A DNA stretch of 64,000 bases, taken from NCBI GenBank assembly GCA_018857735.1, contig JABMCL010002757.1:788501-852500 (forward strand), read 5' to 3'. The notes below the pieces were generated by a model. The model saw only the letters and a program-made list of their open reading frames with translations, was not told where the DNA came from and ran no database searches. The stretch comes from Alviniconcha marisindica. Lineage: Eukaryota; Mollusca; Gastropoda; Provannidae. This document shows, in pieces, positions 24,863 to 39,010 of the stretch (its first letter is position 1; each line of letters opens with the position of its first letter). The translations under genes and the position numbers were made by a program.

Positions 24863-26218
24863 GGATGTTGTCATAATGTTAAAGGTTTAGTAGTGTTGAG
24901 TCCTAACCGATATGCCACACAGTTAGGCAGCTAGTGTCATGTGACAAAGCATTTTTGCGGGATTTTCCAGAGAGTTTCGGGAAAAGACAGACAATTGCGA
25001 CTTCGCAAGCAAGAAGGATGTAGTTGGAAAGTTCCCAAAGTCTGGGCCTATGTGGCCGCAGACTGAATTTCGTTTGGTAGGTATTATGGAATCATATGTG
25101 AAAAGTGACTGATTTATTCAGTTGTGCTTTGTGGTGTGACTTTGGGCCACTGGCCAGGAACTGTTAAATAATGTTGAGAATAGTAAAGATAGGAAGAAAC
25201 GCCATCTTCGCATTGCTGACTTATGATTGCTGTCTCGTCAGAATATATGAAGCCGTGTTCGTCGTCGACAGTTCAGTTTCACACCGCAACTAGATACTCG
25301 CATACTTGATGATTGCCATGCAGCATTTGACTCGCGGTATTGCCATACTTTTGCACCGTCTCCAGCAGCGTTGTTCACATTTCTCTGACATTGAACCGAG
25401 TTGTGAAGCCGGCCATATACGATGGCTCCACATAACTTTTGTCAGCATCAGCTTGAAGGGTCTGAAAAAGAGACACGAGAGTGTGTGGGGGGTGGGGTGG
25501 GGTAATCAGTTCACAGTCTGACAGACGGTATCACTCAGCTTCCTGACCAGTGAGGCTTAGCTAGGCTAGATCGAACTGGAGGCTCAGAATCCAAACACTG
25601 ATTGATCAATGACAGTGATTAAAGAGTGCACATCAGTTACATTTACCGACATACTAGCAGTAGAACTCGGCTAAGAATCATCGGGACCGGCGACGGTAAA
25701 ATCATGTTCTTACATAACAGGCTTAGTTTGATACGAACATTCGGTTTGTAACTGATGTCCGAGTTTTCCGGTTATGTGACTAAGGAGAACACACACGGTT
25801 GTCTCGAGTCGTAAACTGTATTTCACTGATGCAATTGCACCTTTATTGTGTGTGTGTGTGTGCGTTAGTGTGTATGCGCCTACTCGCCCCCCCCCCCCCC
25901 CCGTGTTCTGGTCACCGAACTTCCCTCCACAACATCACCACCGACCCCCCCCCCCCCCCCCTCCCACACACATACGCATGGTACACCCACTGTCAGTTTA
26001 TCGTTCGTCCCTTCTTCTTTCTGGCTTAACCTCAGTGTCACTGACTTGCATGGTGTCGGCCATCGTTCGTTCATCCCTCTTACCTCCATATAAACTGGTT
26101 CTGAATGAAGTCCATTTGACTCCGGAGTGAATCTCGCGTGCCCCGCACTCCCAGGTCAAGCCAGAATTACTCACCTCACAGTGGCAGTGGTGGCTCAGTG
26201 TTTGACATGATGGCGTTA

Positions 26219-26222
<4 letters not shown>

Positions 26223-26292
<70 letters not shown>
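26223..26292. repeat. (CA)n microsatellite
   Basis: About 35 uninterrupted CA units. Confidence 0.95.
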
Positions 26293-26294
<2 letters not shown>

Positions 26295-27002
26295 ACCATC
26301 TCCATCAAATGAACAAGGAAGTAAAGAAAGACGCACTGAATGATTTTTAATAAATTAATTATTACATCTGTAGTAAAATCATACCGGTAGTAAAAACTTA
26401 AGGAGCAGATGCGCATTTGACTCACATTCGAAGAACAAACGGCAGTACACAACGACGAAAAACAAAAGTCATGGGAGACGATCGCATAGAGTGCTTGCTT
26501 TCACTTTACTACCACCACCACCACACCACCACGACTACTACTACTGCTGCTGCTGCTACTGCTACTACTACTACTACTACTACTACTACACACACACACA
26601 CACATAGGGAAACATGTCATGGGGGTATACGAGTGACAGCTATGTTTGTCAGCTAAGATTGGACAGAAAATCGCACATAATAGAGAACTTCATTGGGAAT
26701 AATATAAACACGCAGGTGAAAAATATACAACTCACAAAAGCGTTTTGCTTTAATGGCTATTGCTTTGCATCATCCGTTCATTTTGCTTATTTAAGTTAGT
26801 CACAGTGACTGATCAATACGTATCAGACCACAGTGATATCATCAGGTTACAAACGTCAGCAGTGACGTCAGAAATCTGCGATGTCTAATAACTTCTGACC
26901 TAACTGTAAAATAGTAAATAACATTTGGGTTCTTTTACATATTTATTACACATGGCTTGTTTTTGCCTGTATGTAACATTTACGTAAAGTTTGGTCTGAC
27001 GT

Positions 27003-27040
27003 CCGGTTGACTGGGAGTAAAACACCAACTTACTTACTTG
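27003..27040 (+). mobile_element. Retroelement 3' tail with TTAC repeats
   Basis: GGTTGACTGGGAGTAAAACA is followed by CCAACTTACTTACTT. The same tail occurs at 52896-52928 and 60831-60866, so it marks the 3' ends of one dispersed element type. Confidence 0.6.
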
Positions 27041-28871
27041 GTCTGACGTGAATGCACAATTTATACCTTTTCATGCGCAGCGGGGAATTTAAAATTCAAG
27101 TGTATCCGGGTGTATTGTATGTGTTTCGGGCTATGACCCTTTAACTTTTCTTTCCTGTCCTTTTCTTTTTTTGATTGGGTGGGAGTTTTATGGCCCCAAT
27201 TATCTAAAGTGTTAAAACTTGTGCGCTGGGCCCGCCGCGTCATAGTTCAGGAGCTGTGTGAGAGTCGAGGTGGACGTCCTGGGCTGTCCGTCCTAACGAG
27301 CCTTCTGGTTTCCGTGGGCGTAAAGATTTATTGCACCGTGCTTCGGCATTGGTCACAACTTGTCCCTAATATGTCAACTGACATCTGAGGACATAAAGCA
27401 TCACTTCATCATCACCGCCGCGTCCTCTTTCCCCCAGTGTCCCTGCAGTAGCAGGTCGTCAGTTAGTTCGAGCTGCTGCCTATGAATCTGACTCGGGGGA
27501 GAGCCTACACTGTTTCCTGGTTGGTGTGATTAAAAGTTATGTTATAGCAACCTCTGACTTGTGACTCTTCATTCGTGCTTCCAACCTGCTTCCCTTACTC
27601 CCCACCCCGCTCCCCTACACAAGTAGTTCAAGAACCGGTACCAAAACATACAAGTTTATGAAACTAATCATGCAAAGTTGTAGATTTCACTTAGTCTTGG
27701 AAAAAGAGCTAAGTTTATCAGATGTTTGCCAAATCCGGAAACTCATAAACTGTTACCTGTTTGGCCCCTTGTTGTGCGTGTGACGTCAGTCATGAGCTAT
27801 TACCCTGTTGGTTATTGCCTTTGAATACACGAAAACCTGACAAAAAGCTGTTTGTATGCTACGTTTAATACAAACGTAATATGTATACAAAGTTTCGAAT
27901 ATACAGCATGCAGTTTTATCTGTCGATGCCCCGGTCATCTTGAAATAAAATGTAGGTCATAAAAACTAGCATGCATGTATAGAATACAGTAGCAGACATG
28001 ATACTTGTACAGAACTATGAAGACCAAGCTCTGTCAGTGTCTGAGAACAACTTGAAAAGCCTACGTGAAGAGTTTTGCCAAGTAAGAGAACGTGTCAGTT
28101 TTCCCCCTTAAATACATATATACAAGCCAGTCACAAATAACATTATAAGCTTGATCTAGTCCATTCATTTCATCATCATAAAAAGTTTGAACATAACTAG
28201 TTTAAGTTAGAATTTACTGATATATATTTTGAGTAAAGTTCCTAAAGCGTTTGACATCAGTGACAATATGACATTAAATACCGAGGTCGCTGACACTGAA
28301 ATGGTATGAAAGGGTGTGGGAGGGGGGGGGGGGGGCAATTAATTATGCATAGTTTGAAAAACATCACAATTTAATTACAGTATTCTTGATATCACAGTGT
28401 TAAGGTCAGAGCCACGGCCGGCGGGCCGGACGACGTAACACTGACCATTACATAAACTCACTCTTTTAAATAATTGTGACTCAATAATGCACATAGATTA
28501 TAACTATTATCATTTTCCAGTAACACTTAACTGATAAATATATTTCATAATTAATAATTAATCATTTTCTTTTCCTAAGTTAACAAACCATAAATGTAAT
28601 AAATAATGTTCTCAAAAAGGGAGAACGGTTTTAACAATTAACAAATCTTTCTGATTGTAGGTACGGTCAACAACCATTAACAGTTCTTCTGATCTAGGTA
28701 TAGTCAAAGGTAGTAGATGAGAGAATAAAACGCAAAATGTTTTTGGTACAGTATGCACAGCTCCTTTCATCAACAGGCCATAAATCAACAGTTTGGTCCA
28801 TTTAAAACACAACAACCGTTCAACACGTAACTAATAGCAATAGTTCATTTCTTCAAATGCTGGTATTGGAT

Positions 28872-28955
28872 GTGTGCGTGTGTGTGTGCGTGCGTGCATG
28901 TGTGCGTGCGTGCGTGCGTGCGTGCGTGGTGTGTGTGTGTGAGAGAGAGAGAGAG
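28872..28955. repeat. (TG)n/(CGTG)n/(GA)n microsatellite
   Basis: TG units, then seven or more CGTG units, then GTGTG and GAGAGA tracts. Long purine-pyrimidine alternation. Confidence 0.9.
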
Positions 28956-30308
28956 AGTCAAAAAATAAATTACATCAACAAGTACGAATTCTAAACAGTC
29001 AAAAGGGAAATCATCACAGATGTCAACAAACATTCCATTCAGCTAGCCCGTTTTGCGAGAACGAAAACACACACAAACAAACATTTACACTGTATTTTAC
29101 ATACATGCACGCACTCCTCCCCCTTCCCCCAAACACACACACGCGCGGGCGTGCGCGCGCACGCACACGGAGCCTGTAGCGACGCAAAAGCGAGGAAATG
29201 CAAACTAACTAAAGGATAATATAGCACCCAGTCACCTGAGGTTATGTATATAATTAACACCATTTTTCTTTTTACATAACAGCTGCTTGAAGATACAAGA
29301 CAACCCAAAACAGCACGGCCATAGCACTGATACTATAATGAACCTAGATAAAAAGAAAGAAACCTTGAACGAGAGGTCTAAATGCATAACAGCAAGTAAT
29401 ATTTATACCGATGCCACGACAGCAACCATTTTCAAATGGCCACATTCTGAACACCGCATGGGATCCTTTCAATCCGGAATGGCAACTAACTATGGACGCA
29501 TTACATTGTACGTTTTGTACTCGGATATGATACAACAACAGAAATATCATTGTCAGAAACTGCGAAAATCGAGCAGTTACGTTCCGGGTGACTGAAACAA
29601 CGTGCACTTGTTCTCGGCCTTGACGTAACGTCACAGCAGTTGTTTGAAGGCCATGTGAATGATTTTCTTTGAGAACTCGGAAAACGCTGTCACCAAGTAA
29701 AACAGATCTCTGTCGTCACCCTCATCGTCTGAAACAGTGATCAAGGACAAAGGTAATTATTATTTTTGATGATGGAAACTGTCGTGATCATTGTTGATGA
29801 TTATGGTGACAATACCTATGACTGATCTGGGCCCATAGTTATACATGATGAGCAAATAAAGTTAAAGACCTCTAATCCTGATTTGCTAAAGAGTCCATAA
29901 GTCCGGCTCTCATTCCACATCCACGAGTCGTCAGCTGCCACAGAAACAGGAGTTGGCTTGTGTTTATTTTTTAGATCGGGAAAGGTAATTTTTTTACATA
30001 TAATGCAACGCACGTGACGTCAATAACTCGAAACTGATTGGACACCGTGCGACAACAGTTCACTGAGTTCAAGGTTCGAGGCAATTCTGGCAGCTGTCAG
30101 TGACACAACTGATGACCCCTGGCCACTCGAGATTTCTTGTCTTCTCTTCGCCGTCTGTGTTAATTATAATACGTCTTTATGCGTCAATCCACATTTTTGG
30201 GGGGGAATAATGTATAGTCTTTAATGGTACGTTGGACGGCATCGGTCCGTACAAGACTAGTGTTCGTTTTCTCTGCATTACTGCCTTTGTCAGTAACGGC
30301 AGCTTTCT

Positions 30309-30363
30309 TGGTGCTTTACGTCCACGAAGGCGAGATGGCCTATTAGGGACGGGGACAGAGTGG
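30309..30363 (-). mobile_element. SINE family B tail fragment
   Basis: GGTGCTTTACGTCCACGAAG and CCTATTAGGGACGGG match the tail of the copy at 37632-37958 in the same orientation. The plus-strand frame at 30232-30609 runs through it and is not supported as a gene. Confidence 0.5.
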
Positions 30364-31606
30364 GAAGGGGACGACAGAGTGAAGGCTCGACCGCGGAAAC
30401 CGCCCGAAAAAGACCGGAGACCGTGGACCGCCGCCAGAACAATGGATGTGTTAAGGCGGTGTCCCCTCGCCATTGCCCAGCGACTTGTGCACTGCACAAT
30501 TGCTGTTTCAACTGCTGTGCTTGGACAGAGTCACAAAGACAATGTTCGTTGCACCGCTGTTGATGAACAACTTGGACAGCTCAAAGCAAAAGCAGTCCAG
30601 CTTTCTTAGCCCAGCTCCACCTCCCTACTCATGATCTCTTCTGGGCTAAGTTGAGGGTCCAGCTCCACCTCCCTCCTCTAAGATCTCTTGATCTTTTGAT
30701 CTCGCCTGGAACCCTCTCGGTAACGGCAGCATCAGAGTCACCCTTTTATACGGCGTTTGGGCTAAAATGACTCTTTCACTTAAACGCGATTAGTCTAGCC
30801 AGACAGCCCTATATGCGCTTCACACATGCCGATTTTTTCAGTGTCGTCACCGTTTAGAAAATAAAGGCGATTAGGGGAGCTATTTGCTCATCATGCATAT
30901 GGGCCCTGCCTAGACAATTCTGCAACACAGGTAGCTGAAAGTTGTAGCTGTAACAACGACGGAAAATGAGGATATATGCAAAGTTGTTACCAATGGGCTA
31001 TTGTGATAAAAACTCAGATAAGATAATGGTAATGCTTATGTCAATTAACGTGTCGCCGGGAGAGAGAAAGCTCCGCCCAGTCAATGCCGTACTTCCGACA
31101 GATCTATAAACAGATGCACACGTGTAGCCGTATGGTCCGACAGAAGTGAGACGGCGCCTGCGTGTTTGAAGAATACCGGCTGACATTTTGGAGTTTTGTT
31201 AACCCTATCAGCTATCGTGTTTACTGCAGCCACTTCAATGGTTGATTTTATGACGAAGACTGATGCCTTTGCAAAGCCAAGTCATTGAGTCAGAAAACTG
31301 ATTACTTTGGAACAAAGTGCAGCCATCATTTACTGTTCGTTGCATCATTTATTGATTTAAGAACCGTGACGGGTTTTTTTCGCAAAATGTTTGATTAAGC
31401 TACTTAATTTGTTCGTCGATAACAGAAAGCAAATAATCTGGAGTTGCCGGAGTATTGAAAGTGGGGTCGAAATTTGTGTCTCGTCTGCGCGTCCTGACTG
31501 GATACTCGCTTCTGTTACTCAGCGGTCGGTAACACGTTAACTGTCTTTTGTTTTTGTTAATTCTCTGAATCAGCGCAAGAGCCGGTGATCTAGAAACCAT
31601 ACGTAA

Positions 31607-32580
31607 TCAGACTTTTATGACGACGATGATTATGACTATGGGACTGATAACAAGGCCGTGGTGATGAAAGTATAATGCAGTCACTGCGCTGCTTGGGAGT
31701 ACACTGGCCAGCCGAGAGAACTGACCTGCGTCGTAGTCGTGGAGGTCGAAGACGAGCTCCTTGAACATGTCCATGAGGTTGTTGACAAAGTTGAGCCTAT
31801 CGCGCGTGTTCTCCATGGCCTGCAGAACGGTCTGCACGTACTTCATCACGAACGTCAGTTCGTAGTTGTGCTTCACACTCACCTGCCGCACAGTGCAACA
31901 TACAGCTACACATGGGGAACCGACACACATCGGAGCTATTTAATAAAAAGTTACATAAATTAAAAAAAAAGCTTCCTTTAAGCTGTGCCGACTTTCAGTG
32001 CAAACTGCTATCAGTTGTAGAAAATCAATGAGACATCTTGATGGACCATTCAGCTTACACAGTTGATCGTCTTCATTTTGGCAGTTCACGAAAGCAAACT
32101 GGCAATAAGAAGAGCATTTACGTTCAGACAACTCACATTCAAGTAAAAAACCGAGGGGAAATCATGTTAAAATACACACCAGAGCTACAATTTTTCACGC
32201 ACGTGTTCCACTCTAAATACTGTACAGGACTGCAGAAACAGACTGACCTTCCATATTCACTCTTCAGGACTGCAAAAACATACCCACTGTTCTAGGGAAA
32301 CGGAAACTGCTTTGGAAGTGCTGGCTGCCTTTCGGGTGACAGCACAATACACTGAGAACAGTTGTTAGGAATTCGTTGACAGTGTAAGGGCCAAATTATG
32401 GTAAATACTCCACCACTGTAGAAACCCTTTGACACACATCTGTATCTAAATGTATATTCTCTTTATTTATGTACTTCTTCTTCCAATTTTATTGTGCTTA
32501 AAGTCAGTGAAACCTAAATGAAATGTCTCGAAAATCGACCACTTGCTTGTTTTTTCTTCTTCTACACTTCGGGTGTGTGT

Positions 32581-32668
<88 letters not shown>

Positions 32669-35600
32669 TATGTGCGCGCGCACGCGTTTAAAAGCAAGTT
32701 GTCATAGCTGCCGCTTTATGCCTGTGCCTCAGTTTCCTTTATATTCACCCCTTATAGAGATGTCTGTCAGTTCAACACAAAACTGGGAAATGCATAGATA
32801 TATACCCCTTGGGGGTGCTCATTCCTGGTAGTGATTATCACGACAGTGGCAAGGTTTGCTGGCCTTGCACACATACGCCCAGCGACCCGGCTTTCAGGAG
32901 GTAGTAAAGCTGGGAGACGCACCACACAGAAGGAGGTGATGATGGAGCTGAGCTCTGTCACACGGCCGTTGATGGCCTTGCTGATGAGCATCTTGGAGGT
33001 CAGCTGTTCTCCACACGATATCAACAGGGACGCCTTGTTTTCTCCTATCCACTCCTCGGGACAACCTGACCACAGAGCCAACAAAGCAAGCGCATTACTT
33101 TTTGTGGGAACACTAGGAAGCCCGGCTCGAGTAAAATGGCATCTGGCAGTGAATAAAACCAGCTGAAAGGAAAAGACCGCAGTATTGATGTAATACTTCC
33201 TACTAGATCGCTATTACTACCACTGCGACCACTTACAATGCTGACGAGGATAGTTACATGATGGATGCTAACGACTGTAACAAAAACAACAACTTCGACG
33301 ACGATGATGATGATGGTCATGATCAGCCAGTCAGCTCACCAGTCTAAAAAAAAGAAGAAAAAAAAGAAGAAGAAAAAGTAGTTAACTAATCACTGTACCG
33401 GCCAACCAACTGACGATCTTCCTCTGGGTGTACTTACTGGTCATTTCGTCCAGGATGCTAATGAGTTCATCCTCTGTCCACTCCTGGCTCTGTCTGTGTA
33501 GAGTGCTCAAGGCGCAGGCTATGCCCCCGAAAAAGGTTGTGTCCACAGCAATGCCGCACATCAGATACCACTGCACTGCTCCTTTAATAAAAGGAATGTC
33601 CTCGTGTTAAAGATGCAAGCAGTGCCTCTGCGAACTGCCCTGAACAGGTGTCCACACATCAGTCACAACCGCATCGACCCCTTTAAAAAATCACAAAATA
33701 CAGTTCGCCGCCTTCAGTGCGTCATACTAAATAATACGTAACAATTCTACAACGTCCCTTTTTCCACACTGACTGGGGCGCGTTACAACACCAGCAACGC
33801 AAAACACTTAAACACGTGTGGCGTCCTGAATAACTGCTTCTTATTTGCTGGTATGCTATCATTATGCGTCGTGCTTGAATTACTACTTTTCGTGGATATT
33901 CTGATGAAGGAAAGTTCTGAAAAAATATTTTTTTATGAATAGCTTAACTTCTTTTCGAGACCATACTTGGAATAAAATGGCACTGACACTACAAATGCTT
34001 TCGCAGGTGAAAGATTGATCGGTTTTTGTAGCTATCGATAACCCAATGCATTGTTCCACCATAGTTACTTTATTCTCTCAAACTAAATAATCCTGAAATG
34101 CGTTAGTATCTGCCTGTCATTCGTGTTTGTTTCTTTTGTTTACCCGGATACAGCCGTCATGCTTGATTGGGCGTTAATTTTTTTCTTTTCTTCCTTCCTT
34201 GTTTGTTTTATTAATGCTGAATTTAAAAAATAACATAAAGGAATGTGTGTGTGGGTGTGTATTGCTGCCCTATTTCTGATTCCTTTTTCTGTTAACATTT
34301 AACGTGAGAAAGAAAAAAATTCCAATGCAATGATACACATTTTTCATTCGCCTTTTCTGCGTCACAGTCAACTATTCTTATAAAGCGGCGGCGAAAGAAG
34401 GCGTGTGGCTGCGATGAGGCCGACCTTCATGCGTGGTTCCATAGAGGAGGTAGAGGAGCCGGGCCTGCTGCACCATGGGCCAGGGCTTGAGCACGCGGGT
34501 CAGCCAGAACGCCTTGTCCGCCATGCTGCTGCCCGGGTCCAGGAACACGCGACGCAGGAAGCACCGCACCTCGTACTCTAAGCTCGGGTGAGCCCCTGTG
34601 ACGGCGGCAGTTAGAAAGCACGGTGAGATGAGCTAGTGTTTGAACCATGCCCTTACAAGAAGAGTGTGATGCTAAAAAGAAGAGAGAAAGATTCCATTTA
34701 TTCTGTTAATCACTCAACAGGGCATTTTGGGGGGGTAAAAATAAATAAATTTAGATCTGCTTTTTTAATCCATTTTCCTCCCACTTCATTCGAAGTTACA
34801 GTATTAATCTCACATTATCACTGTGTCATCTGTCGGCATATCAGTACAGGCCACACTTCCAAAAAGAAGATAAAAAAGAGGCGACATTGTCTTCCGGTCA
34901 AGAAATCAGTCACAAGACATACTCTTATCAGCTGGCAGAAAGGATCTGACATGTTTTCGCTAAAAAAATAATTTTACAATTCCCAGCCATTACAGCCTTA
35001 CCTGGTTTGGAACTGACAACGATCTTGATGTGTTTCAGCATACACGTGTGTGTGCACAGGCAATCAAAGGTACGCTGACACTCGCTGTCGTCCCAGCCTG
35101 CGATCATGGTGTGGAGAAACTTGCCGAAACACAGCTCGCCAATACACCGGGTGCGGTCCTTGCAGATCTCTGTGTTGCGGCACATCATCTAGAGGGTACG
35201 GGTCGTTTTGAGAGTTTGTTACCGAAGAAAACTAAGTGGGTTTTTCATAAACATGCTGCATGAACACTTCATCGAAAGACGTCTGCAGCAGCAGCAACAA
35301 GAATAACAAAACACTGTACTAAATTAGTGACGCTTACATAATCCGAATATTTTATATATGATTACAAATGCGTGTCCGAACGTGTAGCCTATAGCAAGCT
35401 GTTCAATAATTGAATTACAATAACAACAGTCCAGGTCAGTTCAAACTCTGAATATTTTAAATGTAGAAATATGTGCTGCACCAGAAATGACGACGGATCG
35501 ATCGTGTAATGTGTGTAATAAACAGACTAAAAACAGAGGGATCAAAATAATGTAGAACGTCACTTGCATTATCATGTTTACTTCTATCACTGAAGTACTT

Positions 35601-36877
35601 ACTCTTGTAAGAAAATCATTCACAATCTTCAGTCTGTCCTTCGTGGCGTATAGACATGTTGACCTCTTTATCAATAAACCTGCACATTACAAAAAACAGT
35701 AAAATTGACTGAATTTGACTTTCTGCCACCACACCCCTCATCTCATCCAACCTCACCAGTACTGTTCATAGTTAACGTGCAACTTTTCGACCCCAAGACT
35801 AGCACATATAAGCACTCGGTGCCACCTCCCCGCTAGTGGTAGTATCAAGAATCAAGAATGTTTGTGTGTCCTCTGTAAATACAGGGAATTTGAATTACGG
35901 TCACGAGCAAAATAAACAAACGTACATTATAAATAGAGTAGGCATAGTGCATTAACTATTAATCACATACGCACTATATATAATTAGTAGCAGTAACTGC
36001 AGCAAAAATCGTTGTCGTAGTAGTAGCAGCAACTGCGCAGCAGTAGCAATAGTAGTTGGCTAGTATTTGGCAGCTCTTGTAGTATCAGCACTGTACAGTA
36101 AGATTTATGAAGAAAAGCGGGATTCAGCTGAAGATGTCCACACATTTCACTAGTACAACGCAGGCAGCCAGAAAAAGACACAAACAATCCGGCTGTGGTT
36201 TTACCTAGTTTCTTGTATCTTGCAAGCCATTCAGCCTGCCTCTCCACATCCATGACACCGTGTGCTCTGGAGTGAACGCCCAGCCCCCGTGAACTGAACG
36301 TGGTCACACGGTAGCACTCGATCAAGTTCCGCATCGACTTGGACGTAATGGTTAGCAGACTCAAGTCCTCAACTGCCGGGGGCACACGGTATCAAAGGAA
36401 TTACTGAGTTTATGACAAAAATTTGAACAAAAAAGTTCATAAATTTAATAAACACACCAAATAATATACATTTATATTTACAAATAACATTAATGATGAT
36501 AATCACGTGCCTGTTATGCGTGATATATTCCTTATATATGTATATATTATGATTTGGGCAAAGGGGGTACGTGTCAGCTGGGAGAAAACAAAGGAAGGAT
36601 GCTCTTGAGAGAATACACAAGTACATATAATACAGACACCAGCCCCCCCCCCCCCCCCCCCCCCCCCGCATATGCACACTGCAGGTTTAACCGTCATTTA
36701 AAGCTTACTGGGCAAGTATCCCAAGAGGTAGAACTTGAGTTCTATGGGCAGAATATCGAAGTAGCCGAGGGGACTCTGAGAGATGGCCTGCACCTTCTTC
36801 TCCTCCTCTTCCTTCACGATCAGTCGGCTCGACCGTCTCGGCTTCTTGCACGTAGGGAAGTAAGACTTTAAGTCCAT
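31607..36877 (-). CDS. FBXO47: F-box only protein 47, 8 coding exons, C-terminus unresolved
   Basis: Substrate-receptor subunit for an SCF (SKP1-CUL1-F-box) ubiquitin ligase; in vertebrates FBXO47 acts in meiotic germ cells. Exons in order: 36709-36877, 36205-36372, 35603-35679, 35002-35188, 34425-34595, 33438-33581, 32923-33065, 31726-31882, all GT-AG and phase-compatible, 405 codons plus one base. The F-box starts near residue 38 (FDILPIELKFYLLGYLP, then EDLSLLTITSKSMR). Family blocks that I recognise: ATKDRLKIV, AGWDDSECQR, DKAFWLTRVLKPWPMV, ARLLYLLYG, EWTEDELIS, EEWIGENKASLL, SKAINGRVTELS. The donor of the fifth exon (GTCGGC) is weak. After the last exon, either reading continues ~43 codons to a stop at 31607 or a small final exon was not recognised. 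An AG directly before the start ATG suggests an upstream 5' UTR or N-terminal exon. The neighbour ELP4 is divergent. Confidence 0.9.
32575..32690. repeat. (TG)n-(CGTG)n tract in an FBXO47 intron
   Basis: TG units then about 13 CGTG units, ending in TGTGCGCGCGCACGCG. Alternating purine-pyrimidine sequence of this length can adopt Z-DNA. Confidence 0.9.
36643..36667. repeat. Poly(C) run next to the FBXO47 F-box exon
   Basis: About 25 C just downstream of the F-box exon in gene direction. Another C-rich run is at 37450-37479. Confidence 0.85.
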
Positions 36878-37631
36878 TCCTGAGGCAGAAGTGTACTTCG
36901 CAGCTCTTTATCAATAGATTAAGGGACACACACCATAAACCAACCAACCAACCAACATTGCAGATGGGCAATTAAACCATCTCCCAAACCAAACAAATGG
37001 AAGTCTAACTTTAAGGATGATATTGCTGCATCTACTGTTTTAAAAGAAAGGTGCTGTTTCAGTGGAAGTCAGTATATTTTTTGATTCACAAGACAGGCAG
37101 TACATCGAACAAACCATGCATTAACCAACGAAACAACTCTGCCAGGTGTTGTCTCTTCGTGGAAAGAAAAACGCCGACACACTGTTTCCTTCACACTGCC
37201 CTTGCTAGTCGAAAATAATGACTCTGTTTTTGGAAGGCATAATGGTAATAAGAAAGTTTTACCTCGTTTAATTGTTTAAACAGATCAAGATTCTTTAGAA
37301 GAAAAATAAGATAACTAAAGGCATATTCTGAGAGGTTATTTTGGAGCATACAATAACCCACAATTGAATTGTGTACATCCTTAAAGTTCAGAGTGGATTA
37401 AATCCAGCAAGGCCACAATCTCAAAAAACAACAAGCAAACCAACAACAACCCCCCCCCCCCCCCCCGCCCCGCCCCCCAAAACAAACAACACACACACAC
37501 ACAAAAACACACACACAAACAAACACAAAACAAAACTAAAACTACCCAACGACATACTATTTCGAGGCTTTACCGCTGGAATATCTTTCTTTATAAAAAA
37601 AATAAGAAAGGACATACTGGGTTCTAGATCT

Positions 37632-37958
37632 AGTAAGTAAGTAAACATGGTGCTTAACGTCCACAGAAACCGTGAGGCTTATTAGGGACGGAGAGAAGGG
37701 GGGAGAGGGGGTATGGAGGTTGGGGAAGAGGGAGATTATATACCTATCGCTACACTGTCACCACCAGAATGATTCCTGCATTAAGATGGGCAGCGATGAG
37801 AGCCATTTTAATGTTTCAGTAGGAAGTGATGGACAAAGTCACAAGACAGTGTCCACAAACCACAACCTTTCTGAAGAGAAAGGAGAGCCGAAGCAGTATC
37901 GAACCGAGGTCCTTCCGCTTACCAGCCTAACGCCTTACCGCTAGGCCAAACCGGCTCA
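37632..37958 (-). mobile_element. Complete tRNA-derived SINE (family B) with TTAC tail
   Basis: Read on the minus strand it starts GAGCCGGTTTGGCCTAGCGG (A-box) and has CTCGGTTCGATAC (B-box), a body with TGGTTTGTGGACACTGTC and GCTCTCATCGCTGCCCATCT, and ends GGACGTTAAGCACC followed by TTACTTACTTAC. About 327 bp. The copies at 22197, 30309, 38953 and 23698 share parts of it. Confidence 0.85.
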
Positions 37959-38952
37959 CTATTCTAGCTAGCTAGATCTACCGGTCAACCCTCGATATAT
38001 ACCCTACATTTTGATGCATACACAGAGGCCACGATATGTGGCAGGCAAGATCTGACACATGGGGGATTTTGTCTTCCGATCCTCCTTATCGTCACTGATG
38101 ATAATCGTTTCGGAAATTCGATAAGGAATAAACGAAGCATTTTAAAACAAAATTCGTACTTTAAAGTTTTTATTTTGATCTCTACCTCTTGCAAACTTTT
38201 GAGATTCCTTTAGTTAAAGGAGGGAAGCTTTGACTGCTCTGGGTTCTCAGCATTATGAGGTGACACCATAGCGCTGTTACCCCAGTCAGGGTGCAGAACC
38301 TTTCTCGGACAAAGCTTTAAGTGTTTCATCTCTAAATCAGCCCTAAACGCCGTTGAGCAAGAAACTAATCCTGCTGCCAATGAAGGTTACGTACGGTCAA
38401 CGTATTACTTGCGTGTCACTGACAATTGTACGGTTATCTTTCTGTTCACATTGCGGTGAGACTTTTGCAACTTTTGAAAGTACAGGTAAATGACCTTTAC
38501 TAAATGATGGTAGGGAAGGGGGGAAACCACAGAGCCAGGAGAAAACCCCTAACAACCAGCCCGAAACTCGGTAACACGTATTAGAGGTGAAAACTGGCCG
38601 CTCCCTTCCAGGATCGAATCTACGCCCTCCAACACTGAAGTCAGCTTTGTCAAAACAGTCCGGCACTGGCCAGTTGATCTGGTCAATTGTATGATCTACT
38701 GATTCCATACCTTTGCATAATCTTGCATTGTTTAAATTGCCATCATTTTTTATTTATTTGATCAAATGTTTTATGAACTTTTACAGATTTTGTAAAATTC
38801 CGTGCAGGATCGTGTTTTATCGGTAGGCGGTTTACAATTAGCGGGATCGGATGTAAAAAATAATGTCAAGCATTGTAGCTGGCCTCACGTGAGGACGTAC
38901 CTCGCGTACCGAATATGAAAGAAGTCGCGGTGTGCAACACTGTGAGCTAAGC

Positions 38953-39010
38953 TACTTAAACATGGTGCTTAACGTCCACAGAAACCATAAGGCATATTAG
39001 GGACGGGAGA
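38953..39010 (-). mobile_element. SINE family B 3'-tail fragment
   Basis: AACATGGTGCTTAACGTCCA and CAGAAACCATAAGGC then ATTAGGGACGGGAG match the tail of the copy at 37632 in the same orientation; head and body are absent. Confidence 0.75.

Larger units (their letters stand above)
22420..31606. other. Gene-poor stretch between FMO and FBXO47
   Basis: No exon with family support was found. The GC-richer part near 22480-22900 could hold the FMO promoter or a 5' UTR exon, but nothing decides this. The rest holds repeats listed separately, homopolymers (poly-C near 25890 and 25947, poly-G near 28321) and trinucleotide tracts near 26510-26590 (CCA, then ACT/GCT). Confidence 0.5.

Noticed and set aside
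29287..29634. Overlapping ~100-codon frames on both strands
   Set aside because: No recognisable motif, no splice context; opposite-strand frames of similar length suggest chance openness.
30232..30609. 125-codon plus-strand frame as a gene
   Set aside because: Contains a reversed SINE tail fragment and has no family resemblance or splice support.
31400..31600. Terminal FBXO47 exon ending SVIDEQIK
   Set aside because: A phase-compatible acceptor exists, but it lacks a pyrimidine tract and the peptide does not resemble the known FBXO47 C-terminus.
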